Below, one piece after another: positions 44,898-53,546 of a stretch of DNA of 64,000 nucleotides; within the stretch, counting starts at the first letter, position 1; every line of letters starts with the position of its first letter. Made by a program: the position numbers and the translations under genes. Source of the DNA: Allorhizobium undicola ORS 992 = ATCC 700741 (lineage in GTDB: Bacteria; Pseudomonadota; Alphaproteobacteria; Rhizobiales; Rhizobiaceae); the NCBI RefSeq assembly GCF_000621665.1, contig NZ_JHXQ01000018.1, positions 1 through 64,000 on the forward strand. The letters run 5' to 3'. The notes below the pieces were generated by a model. It worked only from the letters and a program-made list of their open reading frames with translations. It was not told where the DNA came from and did not search any database.

Positions 44898-46639
44898 CAG
44901 AATACCTCAATGCCTTGGGTCTCGTAGATCGAGCTGGTGTCCTCTGCGCTCATGGCGAGGCCAACGCCCATCACTGCGGCAACGATGCCGTCAATCTTGT
45001 CATTGGAGCGCCGCTTGTCTGGCACGTAATTCAGGTTCACATCGAACCGGATGCAGCAATGCCCCGCCATCCACGCCAAAATCGGGTGGCCGCCATGCTC
45101 GACCTTTTCCGCAAAGACCAACCGTTCCAATTCCTTGGTCGGCGGCCCCAATGTCTGATGCCCCTGCCGCATTTCAATTTGCAGATCGGCATCCATGCCG
45201 TCTGTCTGCAAATCACCAGCGAGCTTGCGGGCATTCCAGGGATCGAAGCCAAAGGCCTGCACGTCAAAATGATCGCATGCCTGCTTGATAGCTTCGGCTA
45301 CGAAATTCTGATCGACGCTATCGCCCGGCGTTGTGTGCAGCGCGCCACTTTTGACCAGATCATGCCACCTGATCCGCCGATCCCCTTCCGCCCGCTCATC
45401 AAGCGTTGCTTCCGGCACCCAGAACAGCGGGATCAGCACCCAGCGGTCATGCTCTTCATCGGGCGGCAACACCACGACAAGCGCGGTAAGGTCTCGCGTC
45501 GATGAAACGTCACACGCTAAATAAGCCTTGCGCCCTTTGTGAATTTCCCAAAGCCGTGGCCAGCTCTTGGCATCCCGGGTGCAAGCCTGCCATTTTGAAC
45601 GCGGCAGCCAGCCCGCAATCTGATCCACCCACTGATTGAGGTGATAGCACCGGAAGCGCGCCTCCTGCGCCGGCCGGCCCTTCGCCTTCTTGAACTCAGT
45701 GCGCAGAAAATCCAGTGTCGGCGTGAGGCCAAGACTGGGGTTGGCCTTGCGCCAAGCGGTTTCGTCCGTCCAATCGTCGTCTTCTTCAAGCGCAAAATGA
45801 ACAACCAGTGTGGTGGGATCGTCCATATCGCCGCGCATGATCGCGACCGATTCCTCATACCACTCGTAGCCGGTCAAATCCTGCTTGCGGCCTGCCGTAG
45901 ACGCGAAAAGCTCAATGGGCTGCAGGCGCGTGCCGGAACTTTGCCGCAGCGTGTCTGCCAGTTCCCGCGTTTTCCATTCGTGGATTTCGTCACCCACTGT
46001 TACCGTGGCAGACCTCCCGTGCTTTCCGTCGGGCGAGCCTGTCAGCAATTGGCAACTGCTGTTCGTTTCTGTGACGTAGATCGACTTGTCGAACAATGCG
46101 ATGCGGGCATTACCAAACCGATCTTCCAGCAGACCATCCGCCTCGCGGATGATTTCTTTCATCTTCTCGAATGGTACCCGGCCCTGATCTTCATTTCGGG
46201 CAAAAACATACCCCTCCGCGCCCGGCAGCTTTTCCAGCACAAAGAACAGCACACCCAGCGCCGCGAGAAATTCGGACTTGCCGTTTTTTCGCGGTATCCA
46301 GAGGTCCAGCCGCCGGAAGATCCGCACATGCTCCACGGCCTGGCGGTGCGTCTCCGGATCCATCACCTCGATTGGCTTTTTCCAGCCAACCAGGAGCCGA
46401 ACCGTGATTTCCTGCCACTTGACCAGCCGGAACGGCTTTCCCTTAAATCGGTCATTGGTCAGCCGGAAGATTTTCGGCCAGCGCTCGACAATCTTGTTTG
46501 CCTTGCCGTGATCGAACCATGCACCCGGCACCGCCGATGCCCGGCTCCATCCAGAAATTGCCCAGTCATAGGCCGGATCGTCCGCCACATCTGCCAGCCA
46601 ATCCGGCAGAGGTTGGGCCAGCGGATATCTGGCAGTCAT
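44897..46639 (-). CDS. terL: Terminase large subunit
   Basis: 580 aa. The ATPase has Walker A RKNGKSEF (K121) and a hydrophobic strand ending in GDEIHEW for Walker B. The nuclease domain starts LACDVSSTRDLTALVVV with its first Asp, and NDKIDGIVAAVMGVGLA near the end carries another. It pumps DNA into the prohead and cuts it. With an HNH gene and P27-type small subunit nearby, it probably packages by cohesive ends. Confidence 0.93.
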   Translation of the reverse strand: MTARYPLAQPLPDWLADVADDPAYDWAISGWSRASAVPGAWFDHGKANKIVERWPKIFRLTNDRFKGKPFRLVKWQEITVRLLVGWKKPIEVMDPETHRQAVEHVRIFRRLDLWIPRKNGKSEFLAALGVLFFVLEKLPGAEGYVFARNEDQGRVPFEKMKEIIREADGLLEDRFGNARIALFDKSIYVTETNSSCQLLTGSPDGKHGRSATVTVGDEIHEWKTRELADTLRQSSGTRLQPIELFASTAGRKQDLTGYEWYEESVAIMRGDMDDPTTLVVHFALEEDDDWTDETAWRKANPSLGLTPTLDFLRTEFKKAKGRPAQEARFRCYHLNQWVDQIAGWLPRSKWQACTRDAKSWPRLWEIHKGRKAYLACDVSSTRDLTALVVVLPPDEEHDRWVLIPLFWVPEATLDERAEGDRRIRWHDLVKSGALHTTPGDSVDQNFVAEAIKQACDHFDVQAFGFDPWNARKLAGDLQTDGMDADLQIEMRQGHQTLGPPTKELERLVFAEKVEHGGHPILAWMAGHCCIRFDVNLNYVPDKRRSNDKIDGIVAAVMGVGLAMSAEDTSSIYETQGIEVF

Positions 46640-46648
46640 GAGAAACCC

Positions 46649-47293
46649 TCAATTTGGCAATTGCCCGGGCGGCGGTCCGTCCGCATCGTTCATCAGCCCA
46701 AGCGGATCTTCAAAGTCAGATGGCTCTTGCTGCCGGTTTGCCTGATTGGCCGAGGCCGGATGCGCTCCGCCCAGTGGCAAGCGCCCTTGCGAACTGTTGA
46801 AGCTTTCCACGCGCACAAGATCCTGGTCGCGAACGGGCGTGAAACCAAATTCCGCCTCCAGCAATCTCAGCGCCGTTTCCGCTTTACCCATAAAATCAAT
46901 GTTTGGATGGGTGCGAATGACGGTTTCACCGTCCCCCTTTTTCACTTTAATGGCCGCGCCGCCTTTCGGCAGGTCTTTGCGCAGCTGCTCGCCTGCCGCC
47001 AGAAAGAATTGCTGCCACATGCAGTACCGCGCCAGAGCGTGCCGGTAGCCTGGGCGGCGGCGGCCTGCCGCCTTCAGCACCTCGGACTGTTGCTGCCAGA
47101 TCTTGATAGCCACCTCGTAGTATTTCGGGGCGCCCAGAAAAATATCCGGCATCGGCCACGGATCATCCGGCCCAACCGGCACAGCAGCAGCGGCTTTTGC
47201 TACCGCCTCGATCTCCTTTTCAACGGCATTTCGCCGCCGTCCCGGAAACCCCTTTGCGGCTTGCGTCAACGGATCGTCTTTGCGCCGTCCCAT
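46649..47293 (-). CDS. terS: Terminase small subunit (P27 family)
   Basis: 214 aa from ATG 47293 (MGRRKDDPLTQAAKGFPGRR), a basic, turn-rich start like P27 proteins. The middle (FLGAPKYYEVAIKIWQQQSE, ALARYCMWQQFFLAAGEQL) has the helical oligomerisation part. It recognises the packaging site for TerL. The C-terminal 50 residues are low complexity. Confidence 0.85.
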   Translation of the reverse strand: MGRRKDDPLTQAAKGFPGRRRNAVEKEIEAVAKAAAAVPVGPDDPWPMPDIFLGAPKYYEVAIKIWQQQSEVLKAAGRRRPGYRHALARYCMWQQFFLAAGEQLRKDLPKGGAAIKVKKGDGETVIRTHPNIDFMGKAETALRLLEAEFGFTPVRDQDLVRVESFNSSQGRLPLGGAHPASANQANRQQEPSDFEDPLGLMNDADGPPPGQLPN

Positions 47294-47392
47294 TTTTGAA
47301 ACCTTACGCCGCACCCATGTCTTATGAGGTGCACAGAAAAAAAGTTTTCCCCCAAAAATATCGCGCCCATTTTTGCAATGTGGGACCGCCGG

Positions 47393-47848
47393 TCATCTCG
47401 CAAGAGGCGTGGGACTTTTGGGTGGGGGGGTAGGGTTGGCACTTTTTGCCTCATCGCATCGCATGCCTGCCGCCAGGTCGAGGGCCGCTTTACTGTTCAG
47501 CCAGAGGTCATTGATGGTCAGACGGCCTGCCGCATACAGCAGCTCCAACCGCTGCTTGACGCTGTCGTGATGCCATCGGCAGCAGGACTGCCACATGGAT
47601 GTGTTCCAGAACTTATCAGGATCGCCGTGGTGCGGATCAACGTGATCAACCACCGCAGCCGCTTCCGTCCTGCCTTCAGCCAGACACCCGATGCACAATG
47701 GGTGTGACGATAGGAAGGTGCTGCGCGCCTTGCTCCAGCGGTGGTTATAGCCCCGCTCCGATGCGCTGCCACGCCACCTATCTGCCTGCCGCTTCTGATC
47801 TTTGCGATTTGGCGTGCCATTGGGTCTAAACAGCTTTGCGCGCTTCAT
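47393..47848 (-). CDS. HNH endonuclease beside terminase
   Basis: 151 aa. Basic start, then RGYNHRWSKARSTFLSSHPL, C-x-x-C (CIGC), the HNH core VVDHVDPHHGDPDKFWNTS and WHHDSVKQR. HNH proteins in this place assist terminase cleavage in HK97-like phages. Followed by the terminase genes in the same direction. Confidence 0.85.
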   Translation of the reverse strand: MKRAKLFRPNGTPNRKDQKRQADRWRGSASERGYNHRWSKARSTFLSSHPLCIGCLAEGRTEAAAVVDHVDPHHGDPDKFWNTSMWQSCCRWHHDSVKQRLELLYAAGRLTINDLWLNSKAALDLAAGMRCDEAKSANPTPPPKSPTPLAR

Positions 47849-47857
47849 GCTTGCCTG

Positions 47858-48109
47858 TCAAAACATGCTAAGTTGAACTGACAACTGCTTTTTCCTGGTT
47901 TCCTTTGGAAACTGCCATGCGCATCGACTGCAAGAGCACGCGCCTTTAGGATTAGCTTTTAGCCATCTTCGCGCGACTTCGATATCTATTACTCCATGGC
48001 CTTTTTCCGCCATGACATGCAAAACCCAATCATGATCATTTCCCTCATCAATCAGAGTTACTGCTATCCAATACCCAGTAGCATCAACATGCTGATTGTT
48101 GTTTTCCAT
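47858..48109 (-). CDS. Hypothetical phage protein (83 aa)
   Basis: First gene after the hairpin-rich gap that follows the NusG-like gene. Contains a C-x-C-x-x-C cluster (CSCSRC), perhaps a metal site, and mixed charged sequence. Twenty bases upstream of the HNH start on the same strand. No family recognised. Confidence 0.5.
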   Translation of the reverse strand: MENNNQHVDATGYWIAVTLIDEGNDHDWVLHVMAEKGHGVIDIEVARRWLKANPKGACSCSRCAWQFPKETRKKQLSVQLSMF

Positions 48110-48123
48110 ACCCTATAAACGCA

Positions 48124-48149
48124 AAAGGCGACCGCATCGGGCCGCCTTT
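48124..48149 (-). terminator. Stem-loop with terminator character between early and late genes
   Basis: Arms AAAGGCG (48124-48130) and CGCCTTT (48143-48149), extended by inner GC pairs, followed on the minus strand by TTTTGC. It lies after the NusG-like gene and before the packaging genes. The U-tract is short, so termination may be partial or factor-controlled. Confidence 0.5.
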
Positions 48150-48174
48150 CATTCATCTCATAGCTTTCGCACTG

Positions 48175-48212
48175 GCCGTGAATCGCTTTGCCTTTTGGCT
48201 TTGATTCACGGC
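48175..48212. repeat. Perfect inverted repeat in early-late gap
   Basis: GCCGTGAATC and its exact complement GATTCACGGC are separated by 18 bases. It could be a hairpin in the leader RNA of the late genes or a binding site. Together with the terminator-like stem it fills the 208-bp gap between NusG-like and late genes. Confidence 0.55.
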
Positions 48213-48317
48213 TGGGGCCGACCGGCGTACCGACCTCAGGCCATTTGGCCCCGCCTGTTACGGCGTTTTCAGAGGCTCACTTCAGGATCATCAGCTTGTC
48301 CAACGAGGAGATGACTC

Positions 48318-48950
48318 TCACAGCTTTTCGCAGAACGCAAGGGGAACAGTTACCGGAACAATGCCGCCGAACATTTCCAGCGAAACGACCACATCACCCT
48401 TTCCATCCGAGCGGCATGAAACGATCTCACCCTTCATGCCGACAAACGGCCCATCGAACAGTTGCACACGCTCTCCACGCTGGAAGCTTTTTCCAGTTTT
48501 CACCTCCCAATCATAAGCGCCCTGATCCGCCAATGCCTTGAATCTTTTCACTTCTTCGCTTGTAATCGGCAGAGGATTTTCAAAACCGCCAACCAACGAA
48601 ATGAAATGCTCCACCACCCGCAAAGCCGCCAGAACATGCCCGTTCATAGGCAGTTTTACCAGCACATACCCGTGAATCACCGGCATCAACTGGCCAGGGA
48701 TCAACCTGTGTCTGCGTCGTAAATCCGGCCCCTTGCGCATGGGCACCAGTGCTTCAACGCCAAAGGCGCCCAACTGGTTTTCCACAGCCTTTTCCTTGCC
48801 AGTCATCACCCGCGCTGCAAACCAGCGCTGATGCACATGATCGCCACTGCTCATCAAGAGGCCGATTCGCGCCTGCCGATCTGCCACGCCATTGTCGCTG
48901 CGCACCAACACACCCACCGGAAAACCAACCACCGCCCTATGCTGCATCAT
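48318..48950 (-). CDS. Phage NusG/RfaH-like transcription antitermination protein
   Basis: 210 aa; ATG 48950 is preceded by GAGGAA. The N-terminal NGN domain (RWFAARVMTGKEKAVENQL, PMRKGPDLRRRHRLIPGQLM, HGYVLVKLPMNGHVLAAL) is followed by a KOW domain (QRGERVQLFDGPFVGMKGEI). NusG paralogues bind RNA polymerase and prevent pausing or termination in selected operons. Located just before hairpins and the late genes, it is a strong candidate for the late-gene antiterminator, in place of a lambda Q protein. Confidence 0.8.
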   Translation of the reverse strand: MMQHRAVVGFPVGVLVRSDNGVADRQARIGLLMSSGDHVHQRWFAARVMTGKEKAVENQLGAFGVEALVPMRKGPDLRRRHRLIPGQLMPVIHGYVLVKLPMNGHVLAALRVVEHFISLVGGFENPLPITSEEVKRFKALADQGAYDWEVKTGKSFQRGERVQLFDGPFVGMKGEIVSCRSDGKGDVVVSLEMFGGIVPVTVPLAFCEKL

Positions 48951-50178
48951 CGTTCGTTCCTCGCGCCGCCGCCTTGAAGTTTTCCAGCGCTGCCGCTGCA
49001 GCCGCCACCAGATCCGTGCATACTTCCCCAATCGCCGGGAAATACAGCCACTCATGCCGCCCGCTGTCTGGCCACACGGGCCAGCCGCGCGCCTTGTGCA
49101 ATGCAGCCCAGGCCATAGCCTTGTCGCTGTTTCTGTGCACCTTCTCGAAGCCTTCGGCAGCCTCGATCACAGCGCCTACCACCGTGCAGCCCTTGGCGTT
49201 GCCCGCCTGAGTGTCAATGAAGGAAACCTTTGGCCATCCGTATTTTTCCAGCCGCTCCAGCCGCAATTGTTTCGCCGCCTCGCCACCTGCCTGCATAACA
49301 GCCGCCTGATATGCCGACATACACGGCATTGTCTGGCTCACGGGACCGAGCAGCAACGTCAGCCGGTTAGCCATCCATGCCTTGCTGAACGGAGTTGCGA
49401 ACTGACTGCTAGCCTTGATGCGCTTGGCCTCCACGACAGCACGAACCTTCTCCGCCTGCACGCTATCCAGCTTTTCCCAGCGCTTTTCGGAAAGGTAGAC
49501 AGCCGCCGAGCACACCTTGCTGCGCCCTGACGCCTTCACAGCCGCCACGTAAAGTTCAGCCTTTGCCACGGCCTGACGGCGATCCGCAGCAGAAAGCCGC
49601 ATCCATGCCTTCAGCGCATCCGGCTGACTGTCGGAAACATAGGTTGGCCATGCCGGGAACCAGCGCTTGAACTCACGTTCCACGGCTTTTGGATCTTTCC
49701 CAACCCCTTCCTCGCTCGCGCTCGCGCCATCTCTCTCCCTTACAGGTTCTATTACAGGTTCCCTTACAAGGTTACTGTCCAGATTCTGGACTCGGGAATC
49801 GCCATTTTCTGGACTCGGCTCCCCCGCATTTCTGGACTCGGCTTCCGCATTCCCGTGTCCAGTTTCTGGACTCGGCTTTTTGCCAGAATGCTCGGAAAAT
49901 TCCGGCTCGAACGGGAAGTAGTAGCGGGTGCTTTCCTGCTTGTTCGTGCCTGCTTTGCGGCGCTGTTCACGCGCAATCAGGCCCGCCTCTTCCAGTTGGT
50001 TTAGATAGACATTGAGCGTGGAGCGCGGCACCTCGCATTGCTCCGCAAGATAGTCCTGCGAGGGAAACGCGCCGCCCTTGGATGGGTTGTGGCAATCCGC
50101 CAGATAGAGCAACACAACCTTAAGCCCAGGCTTGATGCCGCGCTGCTGAAAGGCCCAACTGGTGGCAACGTGGCTCAC
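48937..50178 (-). CDS. Winged-helix replication-type protein (gpO-like)
   Basis: 413 aa. The N-terminus is a winged helix (LKVVLLYLADCHNPSKGGAF, LAEQCEVPRSTLNVYLNQLE), as in phage replication initiators and helix-turn-helix 36 proteins. A low-complexity linker (~95-150) holds repeated Ser-Pro-Glu-x-Gly motifs. The C-terminal ~260 residues are helical and may load the helicase. It is the only apparent replication initiator in the leftward operon; the role is inferred. Confidence 0.6.
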   Translation of the reverse strand: MSHVATSWAFQQRGIKPGLKVVLLYLADCHNPSKGGAFPSQDYLAEQCEVPRSTLNVYLNQLEEAGLIAREQRRKAGTNKQESTRYYFPFEPEFSEHSGKKPSPETGHGNAEAESRNAGEPSPENGDSRVQNLDSNLVREPVIEPVRERDGASASEEGVGKDPKAVEREFKRWFPAWPTYVSDSQPDALKAWMRLSAADRRQAVAKAELYVAAVKASGRSKVCSAAVYLSEKRWEKLDSVQAEKVRAVVEAKRIKASSQFATPFSKAWMANRLTLLLGPVSQTMPCMSAYQAAVMQAGGEAAKQLRLERLEKYGWPKVSFIDTQAGNAKGCTVVGAVIEAAEGFEKVHRNSDKAMAWAALHKARGWPVWPDSGRHEWLYFPAIGEVCTDLVAAAAAALENFKAAARGTNDDAA

Positions 50179-50465
50179 ACCCGCCCTCCCAGCCGCACCA
50201 TTTCGCGCAGCTTGCTCCGGTTGAAATGCAGGCGCAGCATCACCGTGTTGGCCATGTCGCCGTTCGGCATATGCTCCGCTTCACCGGCTGCGATTTCGGC
50301 TTGCAGGGCTTCCATGAGGTCGCCATTGTTGATCAGCCTCAGGGATTGCCCAACCTCTGCGAAATGCCGGCAGAAGAAAAAGCGAGGCTGCCGCAGCATC
50401 CATGCCGCGCGCTGCGCGGGCGTTTCAGCCACCTCCATGGCGGCCAGTCGCGCATAATCGTCCAT
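50175..50465 (-). CDS. Hypothetical phage protein (96 aa)
   Basis: ATG 50465 overlaps the methyltransferase stop (TGATG) and its end overlaps the next start (ATGA), so it is clearly part of the operon. Helical, with QPRFFFCRHFAEVGQSLRL in the middle. No family recognised. Confidence 0.6.
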   Translation of the reverse strand: MDDYARLAAMEVAETPAQRAAWMLRQPRFFFCRHFAEVGQSLRLINNGDLMEALQAEIAAGEAEHMPNGDMANTVMLRLHFNRSKLREMVRLGGRV

Positions 50466-50986
50466 CACGCGCCCTCCATTTCTACGATGTGTGAAATCTT
50501 GCGGCCAGGTATCCAGCCAATTCCCGCGTCTGAAGCGCGGTAAAGTGCTCGAACCGCTACAGTTCCGAGTGCCGCCAAAACCGTACCCGTCCCGGGTGAG
50601 GCCCCAACAGTACCGTCTGGACGCTCGAATTGGACCTTTGGTGACACGAACAATAAAGCGTCCATGCATGGCGCATACGTCTGAAACCACGGAGCCGAGG
50701 TCCGATCAGGAAAAAGCGCAATGCCATTACCGTGCCTAACGAAAGCGTTGAGCCACGGAATCAATCCGTTTCTTCCGCCAAATGGTGGGTTCATCCAAAC
50801 CATACCATGCCAAAAAGGCGCGTACTTTAGACCATCGTCATGTCTTGTCAGCCAACATCTGGCAGGAACATGTCTGCGCACGCATGGTGAAGCAACATCC
50901 AAATCAAAATCACAGCCAAGTGCATCAAAAATGTATTTGGGCGTATACCATTCGTCAGTTCGCCCAACGGCCTCCCAATAAGCCAT
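50465..50986 (-). CDS. Phage DNA N6-adenine methyltransferase (Dam-type)
   Basis: 173 aa. TDEWYTPKYIFDALG (10-24) and WMNPPFGG (NPPF at 66-69) mark the phage N6-adenine methyltransferase family. It probably modifies phage DNA to escape host restriction. The last ~12 residues (GRKISHIVEMEG) are nearly the same as those of the neighbouring methyltransferase. Confidence 0.85.
   Translation of the reverse strand: MAYWEAVGRTDEWYTPKYIFDALGCDFDLDVASPCVRRHVPARCWLTRHDDGLKYAPFWHGMVWMNPPFGGRNGLIPWLNAFVRHGNGIALFPDRTSAPWFQTYAPCMDALLFVSPKVQFERPDGTVGASPGTGTVLAALGTVAVRALYRASDAGIGWIPGRKISHIVEMEGA
50470..50506 (-). repeat. 37-bp repeat encoding methyltransferase tail (copy 1)
   Basis: Differs from 50991-51027 at one base only. 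Both copies encode the last residues of a methyltransferase and the stop-proximal region, suggesting tail exchange by recombination. Confidence 0.75.
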
Positions 50987-52461
50987 TACTCGCCCTCCAG
51001 TTCTACGATGTGTGAAATCTTGCGGCCCGCCAGCACCGCCGCCGTTGCGGCAAGCGCCGTGAGGCCCTTGTCAGTGATCCGCCATTGTGCATCATCCAGC
51101 CGGGCAATCAGTTCGCCTGCGGCCATGTCTTCAATGAGCGCCACAGCCACGCTGTCGCGCACGCCAATGCCCCGCCGCAGCGTGACGGTGTCAAATCCCT
51201 CTTCGCGCTCTGCCGCGAAAATCAGCGCGCGGGCCAGCTCCTCGCTCACGCGCTCATCCAGCGTCTTGCGCGGTGTTTTGCGCGAGAAATCCTCTTCAGG
51301 CTCAGCAAAGACCAGCGGCGAAATGCAGCCGCCAGCACCAGGCGCCAGCGGCTCCGCCTGCTGGAACTTCGCCCAGTCGACGCGGATCATCTGCGGGAAG
51401 CCGCCGCCATAGCTGCCGTCTTCATTCCGCTCCCAGATGAACCATGCGGTGTTCATCTGGGAGGAGGCCTTGTTGCCCTCCCGGCCGTCACGGTGCATCA
51501 TCGGCAGGCGGCGGGTGAAAACATAGATGCGCGACGGCGGGCATTCGTCCATCGCAAAGCAGCGGTCTGGATCTTCAAAACCGGCCAGAAAATTGAGGTT
51601 CAACAACATCGCCATCTTGCGTGGCTGATGCTCCCGCAGCGCATGGGCGATGTAGGCGTTGGCAATCCCATAAGGCGGGTTGGTGACGATGTCGAAGCCA
51701 TCGCCCGCCCGCACCGAGGCAAGAAAATCGCCCACGGCCTGCACCTCGCCATATTGCGTGGTAATGCCGCGATCCTCAAAATCGGCAATGGCCACCTCAT
51801 AGCCCGCCGCCTCCAGGGGTCGCAGAATGGCGCCCTTGCCCACACTGGGCTCCAGCACGGCAAGGCCAAAGCTTTCCAGCGCCAGCAGTGTGTGCATGGC
51901 CTCAACGGGCGTTTCGTAAAGATCCAGCCCCCGCTCTTCATCCGAAGCGGTCTTGGTGCCGATTGCATGGCCCGCCGCCTTTTTCAGCGCCGCCCGGCTG
52001 GGTTCAAGCCCTTCGGCTATGCGTGTCTCGACAATGCGCTCCACAAAGCCGGGATCGGCCCGCGCCGCATCGCGAAGCTGCCGCGCTTCATGCAGGCGGC
52101 GCTTGTCAATGCCGACATCATTGAGGGAAAAATGGTCCGCGTCCTGGACCTTTTCCTTGTCTGGTCTGCCGCGCAGCAGCGCGCCCTTGGCCTGCGCCTC
52201 GTCCACGGCATCCGCCATGGCAATGGTGCAGATCGTTTCAATCTTCAGCGCATCGGCCTGCATGCGCCGGGCCTTTTCAATCATCGCCCGGCTGGCCTTC
52301 ACACGCTCACCGGTGCGGGCAGCGGCCTTGGCCTCGTCATAGGCAATGGAGGAAAGTTTCAATGCCTGCTGCACATCGCCCTGATCAAACAGACAACGCG
52401 CCCGCTCGATCACCTCCGGCAGTTCGGCCATATTGGCAGGCAGAATGGCGGGGGCGTTCAT
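50986..52461 (-). CDS. Larger DNA adenine methyltransferase (491 aa)
   Basis: About 180 N-terminal residues are helical and charged, of unknown role. Then LDLYETPVEAM, motif I (LEPSVGKGAI, 204-213), the acidic ADFEDRG and motif IV (TNPPYG, 261-265) define an N6-adenine or N4-cytosine methyltransferase. A C-terminal winged-helix-like part (DAQWRITDKGLTALA) follows. It overlaps the next methyltransferase gene by one base. Two methylases in a row suggest protection against several restriction systems. Confidence 0.8.
   Translation of the reverse strand: MNAPAILPANMAELPEVIERARCLFDQGDVQQALKLSSIAYDEAKAAARTGERVKASRAMIEKARRMQADALKIETICTIAMADAVDEAQAKGALLRGRPDKEKVQDADHFSLNDVGIDKRRLHEARQLRDAARADPGFVERIVETRIAEGLEPSRAALKKAAGHAIGTKTASDEERGLDLYETPVEAMHTLLALESFGLAVLEPSVGKGAILRPLEAAGYEVAIADFEDRGITTQYGEVQAVGDFLASVRAGDGFDIVTNPPYGIANAYIAHALREHQPRKMAMLLNLNFLAGFEDPDRCFAMDECPPSRIYVFTRRLPMMHRDGREGNKASSQMNTAWFIWERNEDGSYGGGFPQMIRVDWAKFQQAEPLAPGAGGCISPLVFAEPEEDFSRKTPRKTLDERVSEELARALIFAAEREEGFDTVTLRRGIGVRDSVAVALIEDMAAGELIARLDDAQWRITDKGLTALAATAAVLAGRKISHIVELEGE
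50991..51027 (-). repeat. 37-bp repeat encoding methyltransferase tail (copy 2)
   Basis: Partner of 50470-50506, at the end of the 491-aa methyltransferase gene. Spacing of 521 bp means recombination between copies would cleanly remove the smaller methyltransferase gene. Confidence 0.75.
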
Positions 52462-52464
52462 GGC

Positions 52465-52653
52465 TCACCACCCCGCCCTGTTCGCGTCTTCCAGCAGGTC
52501 GCAGACTTCCTGCTCCGTGAGCTGCAAATCCTGCGCAATGGCCGTGGTATTCATGCCGCGCTGAAAAAACGCCTGCACCACCAGTTCCATGCGGCGGCGC
52601 TTGGCAGTGAGCCGCACCTGATCGTAATTTTCCAGAAGGCCGCGCGCGCTCAT
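52465..52653 (-). CDS. Small helix-turn-helix protein (62 aa)
   Basis: ATG 52653 overlaps the previous stop as ATGA. The sequence RRMELVVQAFFQRGMNTTAI, then AQDLQLTEQEVCDLLEDA, is a plain HTH of sigma-70 region 4 type. Probably a small DNA-binding regulator. Four bases before the methyltransferase start. Confidence 0.6.
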   Translation of the reverse strand: MSARGLLENYDQVRLTAKRRRMELVVQAFFQRGMNTTAIAQDLQLTEQEVCDLLEDANRAGW

Positions 52654-52901
52654 GATTGTGCCCCCTGGCACTCGATGTTCCAGAGCTGGGCGGTCAGTCT
52701 GGCTGGTTGCGGACAAGATTCCCAAGAAAGAATTTCAGAAGAATCCGATGCGCAAAAAGCTGCGCCACATGCAAACCGACGCACGAAACCCCCGAAAATC
52801 AGCGATTGATTTTGGGATTGCGCATCAGTTTCAAGCGCTGCCGCCCCACACTGCGGGCAGGCATGCACTCGTCTCAACTTCTGCACATGCACCTCACCCA
52901 C
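52650..52901 (-). CDS. Small Cys-rich phage protein (83 aa)
   Basis: CPQCGAAAL near the start and later Cys residues (FACGAAFCAS, WESCPQ) suggest a zinc-binding fold. It overlaps both neighbours by a few bases. Similar short Cys proteins are common in early regions of rhizobial phages; role unknown. Confidence 0.5.
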   Translation of the reverse strand: MGEVHVQKLRRVHACPQCGAAALETDAQSQNQSLIFGGFVRRFACGAAFCASDSSEILSWESCPQPARLTAQLWNIECQGAQS

Positions 52902-53085
52902 GGTCGCCTCCCTGGGCCGCGCCGCAGTGGCTGCAATGCCGTTCGATGATTTCTGCCGTGGTCAGCGTTTCGCCACAGGCGCGGCACACGCCAAAATCCC
53001 GCTGCGACGGCTTTGCCGCCGCCAGAGTGATTTCGCGAAAATGCCGCCGGTTGGCGCGGTCGAGAATGTCTTGCACCGGCGTCAT
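52894..53085 (-). CDS. Small zinc-ribbon protein (63 aa)
   Basis: C-x-x-C (CRAC) and C-x-x-C (CSHC), spaced by 15 residues, form a zinc ribbon after a helical basic N-terminus. Resembles DksA/TraR-type C4 fingers in small phage proteins, which can bind RNA polymerase. Function unproven. Confidence 0.55.
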   Translation of the reverse strand: MTPVQDILDRANRRHFREITLAAAKPSQRDFGVCRACGETLTTAEIIERHCSHCGAAQGGDRG

Positions 53086-53087
53086 GC

Positions 53088-53546
53088 TCAGCCCCTCGCC
53101 TTCACGAGGATTTCTTCCACCTGCCGCACCAGCGGCAGCCCTGCGCGGATGATGTCTTCCCGTTCGCGGGCGTCGATCCGGTTATCCGCCGTGGCATCAG
53201 CCACAACGCCCGCCAGCCGGGCAGCACTGAGCGAAAGCGAAAGCGCATCACGCTCCGTCAGCCTTGCCGCGCCGTCCGCCCCCTCATCCGGCACCAGCCG
53301 GTAGCCCAGGAGCCGCGCCATTTCGGCCAAAATCACCGGCTGGCCGGCGCGAAGATCGGCCTCAACGGCAATATCGATCGGAATCAGCGATTGCGCATGA
53401 TCCGGCCCAAGCGCCGCATATTTCGACAGCGCAGAAACACCAACGCGGGTCAGGGCGGCAAAGCTGGTCACGCCACCGCCCAGCACATAGGACGCCTCTG
53501 TCGCGCCCTTCAAATTGCCGATCTGCCGTTCACTGAGCGAACGCAT
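53088..53546 (-). CDS. Putative phage regulator with helix-turn-helix (CII-like position)
   Basis: 152 aa; ATG 53546 has a strong GGAGG site. SERQIGNLKGATEASYVLGG and VTSFAALTRVGVSALSKYAA look like a DNA-binding helix-turn-helix, followed by AQSLIPIDIAVEADLRAGQPVI and helical sequence. It is the first gene after the leader hairpins, where lambda has cII. Probably regulatory; not a proven CII homologue. Confidence 0.5.
   Translation of the reverse strand: MRSLSERQIGNLKGATEASYVLGGGVTSFAALTRVGVSALSKYAALGPDHAQSLIPIDIAVEADLRAGQPVILAEMARLLGYRLVPDEGADGAARLTERDALSLSLSAARLAGVVADATADNRIDAREREDIIRAGLPLVRQVEEILVKARG

Noticed and set aside
45641..47299. Plus-strand frame of 552 codons over the terminase genes
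   Set aside because: Antisense to TerL and TerS with recognised motifs; no domain in the antisense translation.
51085..52809. Long open frame (574 codons) on the plus strand across the methyltransferase region
   Set aside because: It lies antisense to a gene with clear methyltransferase motifs, and its composition (many Arg, His and Gly) is typical of a GC-rich mirror frame.
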